Positions 4,233-5,534 of a DNA stretch of 5,534 bases are shown here, one piece after another. The notes below the pieces were generated by a model, which was not told where the DNA came from, searched no databases, and worked only from the letters and a program-made list of their open reading frames with translations. Position 1 is the first letter of the stretch. Each line of letters starts with the position of its first letter. Origin of the DNA: Thermoproteales archaeon (GTDB lineage Archaea > Thermoproteota > Thermoprotei > Thermoproteales > Thermocladiaceae); assembly GCA_027068725.1 (NCBI GenBank), contig JAMOMD010000434.1, forward strand, positions 1-5,534. Direction: 5' to 3'. The position numbers and the translations under genes are program-made.

Positions 4233-5534
4233 TTCACGTAGCCCTGCTTTGGCGTGTACAGCTCTCCACTCTTTATCAGTATGTTAATTAGCTGATCAAC
4301 AGTCTGCCTATCTAGTCCAGCAGACTCAGCCTCCTTGTACACATCCTCTAGCTTTACTGGTCTTCCACCGTTTGCTTCCTCTAGCTTAGCGATGATCTCC
4401 ATGAGCTTGGCAAGCTTCTCCTGTTTGCTTCTGGGCTTTCCTGTCATTATTATGTCAATATCTATCTTACCTGTCTCAACGTCAATACCCACGCTCTTCA
4501 GGAACTTCTCAAACAGCCTTATTGCACGTTCAGCATCTTCTCTCTCAACAAGTGGACTAAGCCTCATCTTAGCCTCAGCCTCGGCAAGACGGATCAGAGC
4601 TTCGAGCTGTCTCGCAGTTATGGCAATTGGCGAGCTTGGATCACTTGACTTAGATCTCAAACTTATGTAGAACTCCATTATCAGGTCACGTGCCTCCTTT
4701 GTCCATCTCGGCTTCACGTACTTCCTAGCATAGGCAATGTACTTTCTCAACAGGTCAGGTGGTATAATGTCCTTGAACTCCTGTGGTAGTTCACCACTGT
4801 GCAGAGTTGTTACGTGCTCAGCAACTTTCTTATCATGCTCAAGAGATGGCTGGTCACGTATTATGAATATCAGGTCGAATCTCGATAGTAGAGTCACTGG
4901 AAGATCAACGTTCTCGGCAACAGTCCTGTTTGGCAAATATCTGCCAAATGCTGGATTAGCGGCAGCGAGGACGGCACATCTGGCATTTAGTGTAGCGACT
5001 ATTCCTGCCTTTGCTATCGATATTGTCTGCTGTTCTAGAGCCTCGTGCATTGCTACTCTGTCCTTAGCATCCATCTTGTCAATCTCATCAATTATACAGA
5101 CTCCCATGTCTGCAAGTACTAGTGCACCAGCCTCAAGGTAGAACTCTCCAGTAAGCTTATCCTTGACTACTGCAGCAGTGAGACCTGCAGCACTTGAGCC
5201 CTTTCCTGTTGTGTAGACTGCACGTGGTGCTATACGTGCAACAAATCTCAAGAGCTGGCTCTTTCCTGTACCTGGATCTCCAATCAGTAGAACATGAATG
5301 TCACCGCGGACGCGCACTCCATCAGGATACTGCTTGGGTACACCGCCGAAAAGTAGGCATGCTATGGCTTCTTTAACATCTTCAAGACCGTATATGGAGG
5401 GTGCAATCGACTTTATTATTCGCTCTCTTATGTTTGGATCTCGAGCAAGCTCCTCAATCATTCTCTGATCTTCAGGAGTAATCTCGACCTCTGCGAACTC
5501 CTTCTGCTGAGCCTCGATATAGTTAGCCTCGATA
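4217..5534 (-). CDS. mcm: Replicative DNA helicase MCM, C-terminal part (N-terminus outside window)
   Basis: This is the AAA+ and C-terminal part of the archaeal MCM helicase, whose ring unwinds DNA at the replication fork. The frame is open to the window edge; 438 residues are visible, starting ...IEANYIEAQQK, so the Met codon at 5459-5461 is internal. Archaeal MCMs are usually near 650-700 residues, so the N-terminal zinc/OB domain lies to the right. The ATPase core is complete: Walker A GDPGTGKS (5281-5258), the presensor-1 hairpin region KGSSAAGLTAAV, Walker B VCIIDEID (5101 downward), sensor 1 AAANP, the arginine finger in LLSRFD (R at 4882-4880), and sensor 2 ITARQLEALIRLAEA. The last 75 residues form the winged helix (AGLDRQTVDQLINILIKSGELY). 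No intein interrupts the visible ATPase motifs. It faces the six other genes convergently, so it is a separate transcription unit. The TGA stop is at 4219-4217. Confidence 0.97.
   Translation of the reverse strand, partial: IEANYIEAQQKEFAEVEITPEDQRMIEELARDPNIRERIIKSIAPSIYGLEDVKEAIACLLFGGVPKQYPDGVRVRGDIHVLLIGDPGTGKSQLLRFVARIAPRAVYTTGKGSSAAGLTAAVVKDKLTGEFYLEAGALVLADMGVCIIDEIDKMDAKDRVAMHEALEQQTISIAKAGIVATLNARCAVLAAANPAFGRYLPNRTVAENVDLPVTLLSRFDLIFIIRDQPSLEHDKKVAEHVTTLHSGELPQEFKDIIPPDLLRKYIAYARKYVKPRWTKEARDLIMEFYISLRSKSSDPSSPIAITARQLEALIRLAEAEAKMRLSPLVEREDAERAIRLFEKFLKSVGIDVETGKIDIDIIMTGKPRSKQEKLAKLMEIIAKLEEANGGRPVKLEDVYKEAESAGLDRQTVDQLINILIKSGELYTPKQGYVKRVTM

Noticed and set aside
5258..5281. Intein in the MCM Walker A site
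   Set aside because: Archaeal MCM genes can carry inteins in the ATPase motifs, but Walker A, Walker B and sensor 1 are continuous here with normal spacing.
4335..5376. Plus-strand open frames under the MCM gene
   Set aside because: MCM motifs are unbroken on the minus strand across this stretch; the plus-strand products are Ser- and Ile-rich shadows without recognisable features.
5511..5534. Direct repeat GCCTCGATA at 5511-5519 and 5526-5534
   Set aside because: It encodes a repeated Ile-Glu-Ala in the linker before the AAA+ domain; nine bases once repeated at the window edge is not enough to call an element.
1..5534. CRISPR array, insertion sequence, tRNA or defence island
   Set aside because: No regularly spaced repeats, transposase or integrase motifs, tRNA cloverleaf or terminal inverted repeats were seen, and coding genes fill almost all of the window.

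Overview
The window looks like chromosomal DNA from an archaeon, most likely a thermophilic crenarchaeon (Thermoproteota). The signs are an archaeal replicative MCM helicase, a DUF89/ARMT1-type phosphatase ending in the archaeal style, a CbiZ-phosphatase fusion of the CbiS kind so far described from archaea, a SEC59/DGK1-type lipid kinase, heavy use of AGA/AGG arginine codons, gene spacing of 11 to 37 bases, and almost no Shine-Dalgarno sequences (pointing to leaderless or short-leader mRNAs). The genus cannot be fixed from the sequence alone.

Layout: six genes run left to right, and one gene runs in from the right edge to meet them. (1) Positions 1-770: a DUF89/ARMT1-like metal-dependent phosphatase whose N-terminus lies outside the window. 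(2) 808-1371: an unrecognised soluble 187-residue protein. (3) 1402-1950: an unrecognised protein with an N-terminal two-helix membrane hairpin and a cytosolic C-terminal domain. (4) 1947-2333: a small protein with an N-terminal helical domain and a C-terminal membrane hairpin, sharing a GTGA stop/start overlap with gene 3. (5) 2353-3474: a two-domain protein, an N-terminal CbiZ adenosylcobinamide amidohydrolase and a C-terminal PgpA/CobZ-type phosphatase. (6) 3507-4205: a polytopic CTP-dependent lipid/polyprenol kinase of the SEC59/VTE5/DGK1 family. (7) 4217-5534, minus strand: the C-terminal two thirds of MCM (AAA+ core plus winged helix), cut by the right edge.

How they may work together: genes 3 and 4 are probably co-translated and have mirror-image membrane topology, so they are candidates for one membrane complex. 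Gene 5 is the best functional call: it would salvage corrinoids by turning adenosylcobinamide into adenosylcobyric acid and removing the 5'-phosphate late in nucleotide-loop assembly. Its phosphatase half is related to phosphatidylglycerophosphatase A and its downstream neighbour is a lipid kinase, so a link to lipid phosphate metabolism is a second possibility. The convergent end of gene 6 and MCM leaves only 11 bases, which contain part of a small set of nested inverted repeats.

No tRNA, rRNA, CRISPR array, insertion sequence or integrase was seen, and no stretch over 300 bases lacks a gene. The most noteworthy items are the CbiS-like fusion with its non-canonical CbiZ motifs, the unrecognised membrane gene pair, and the corrected GTG start of gene 4.
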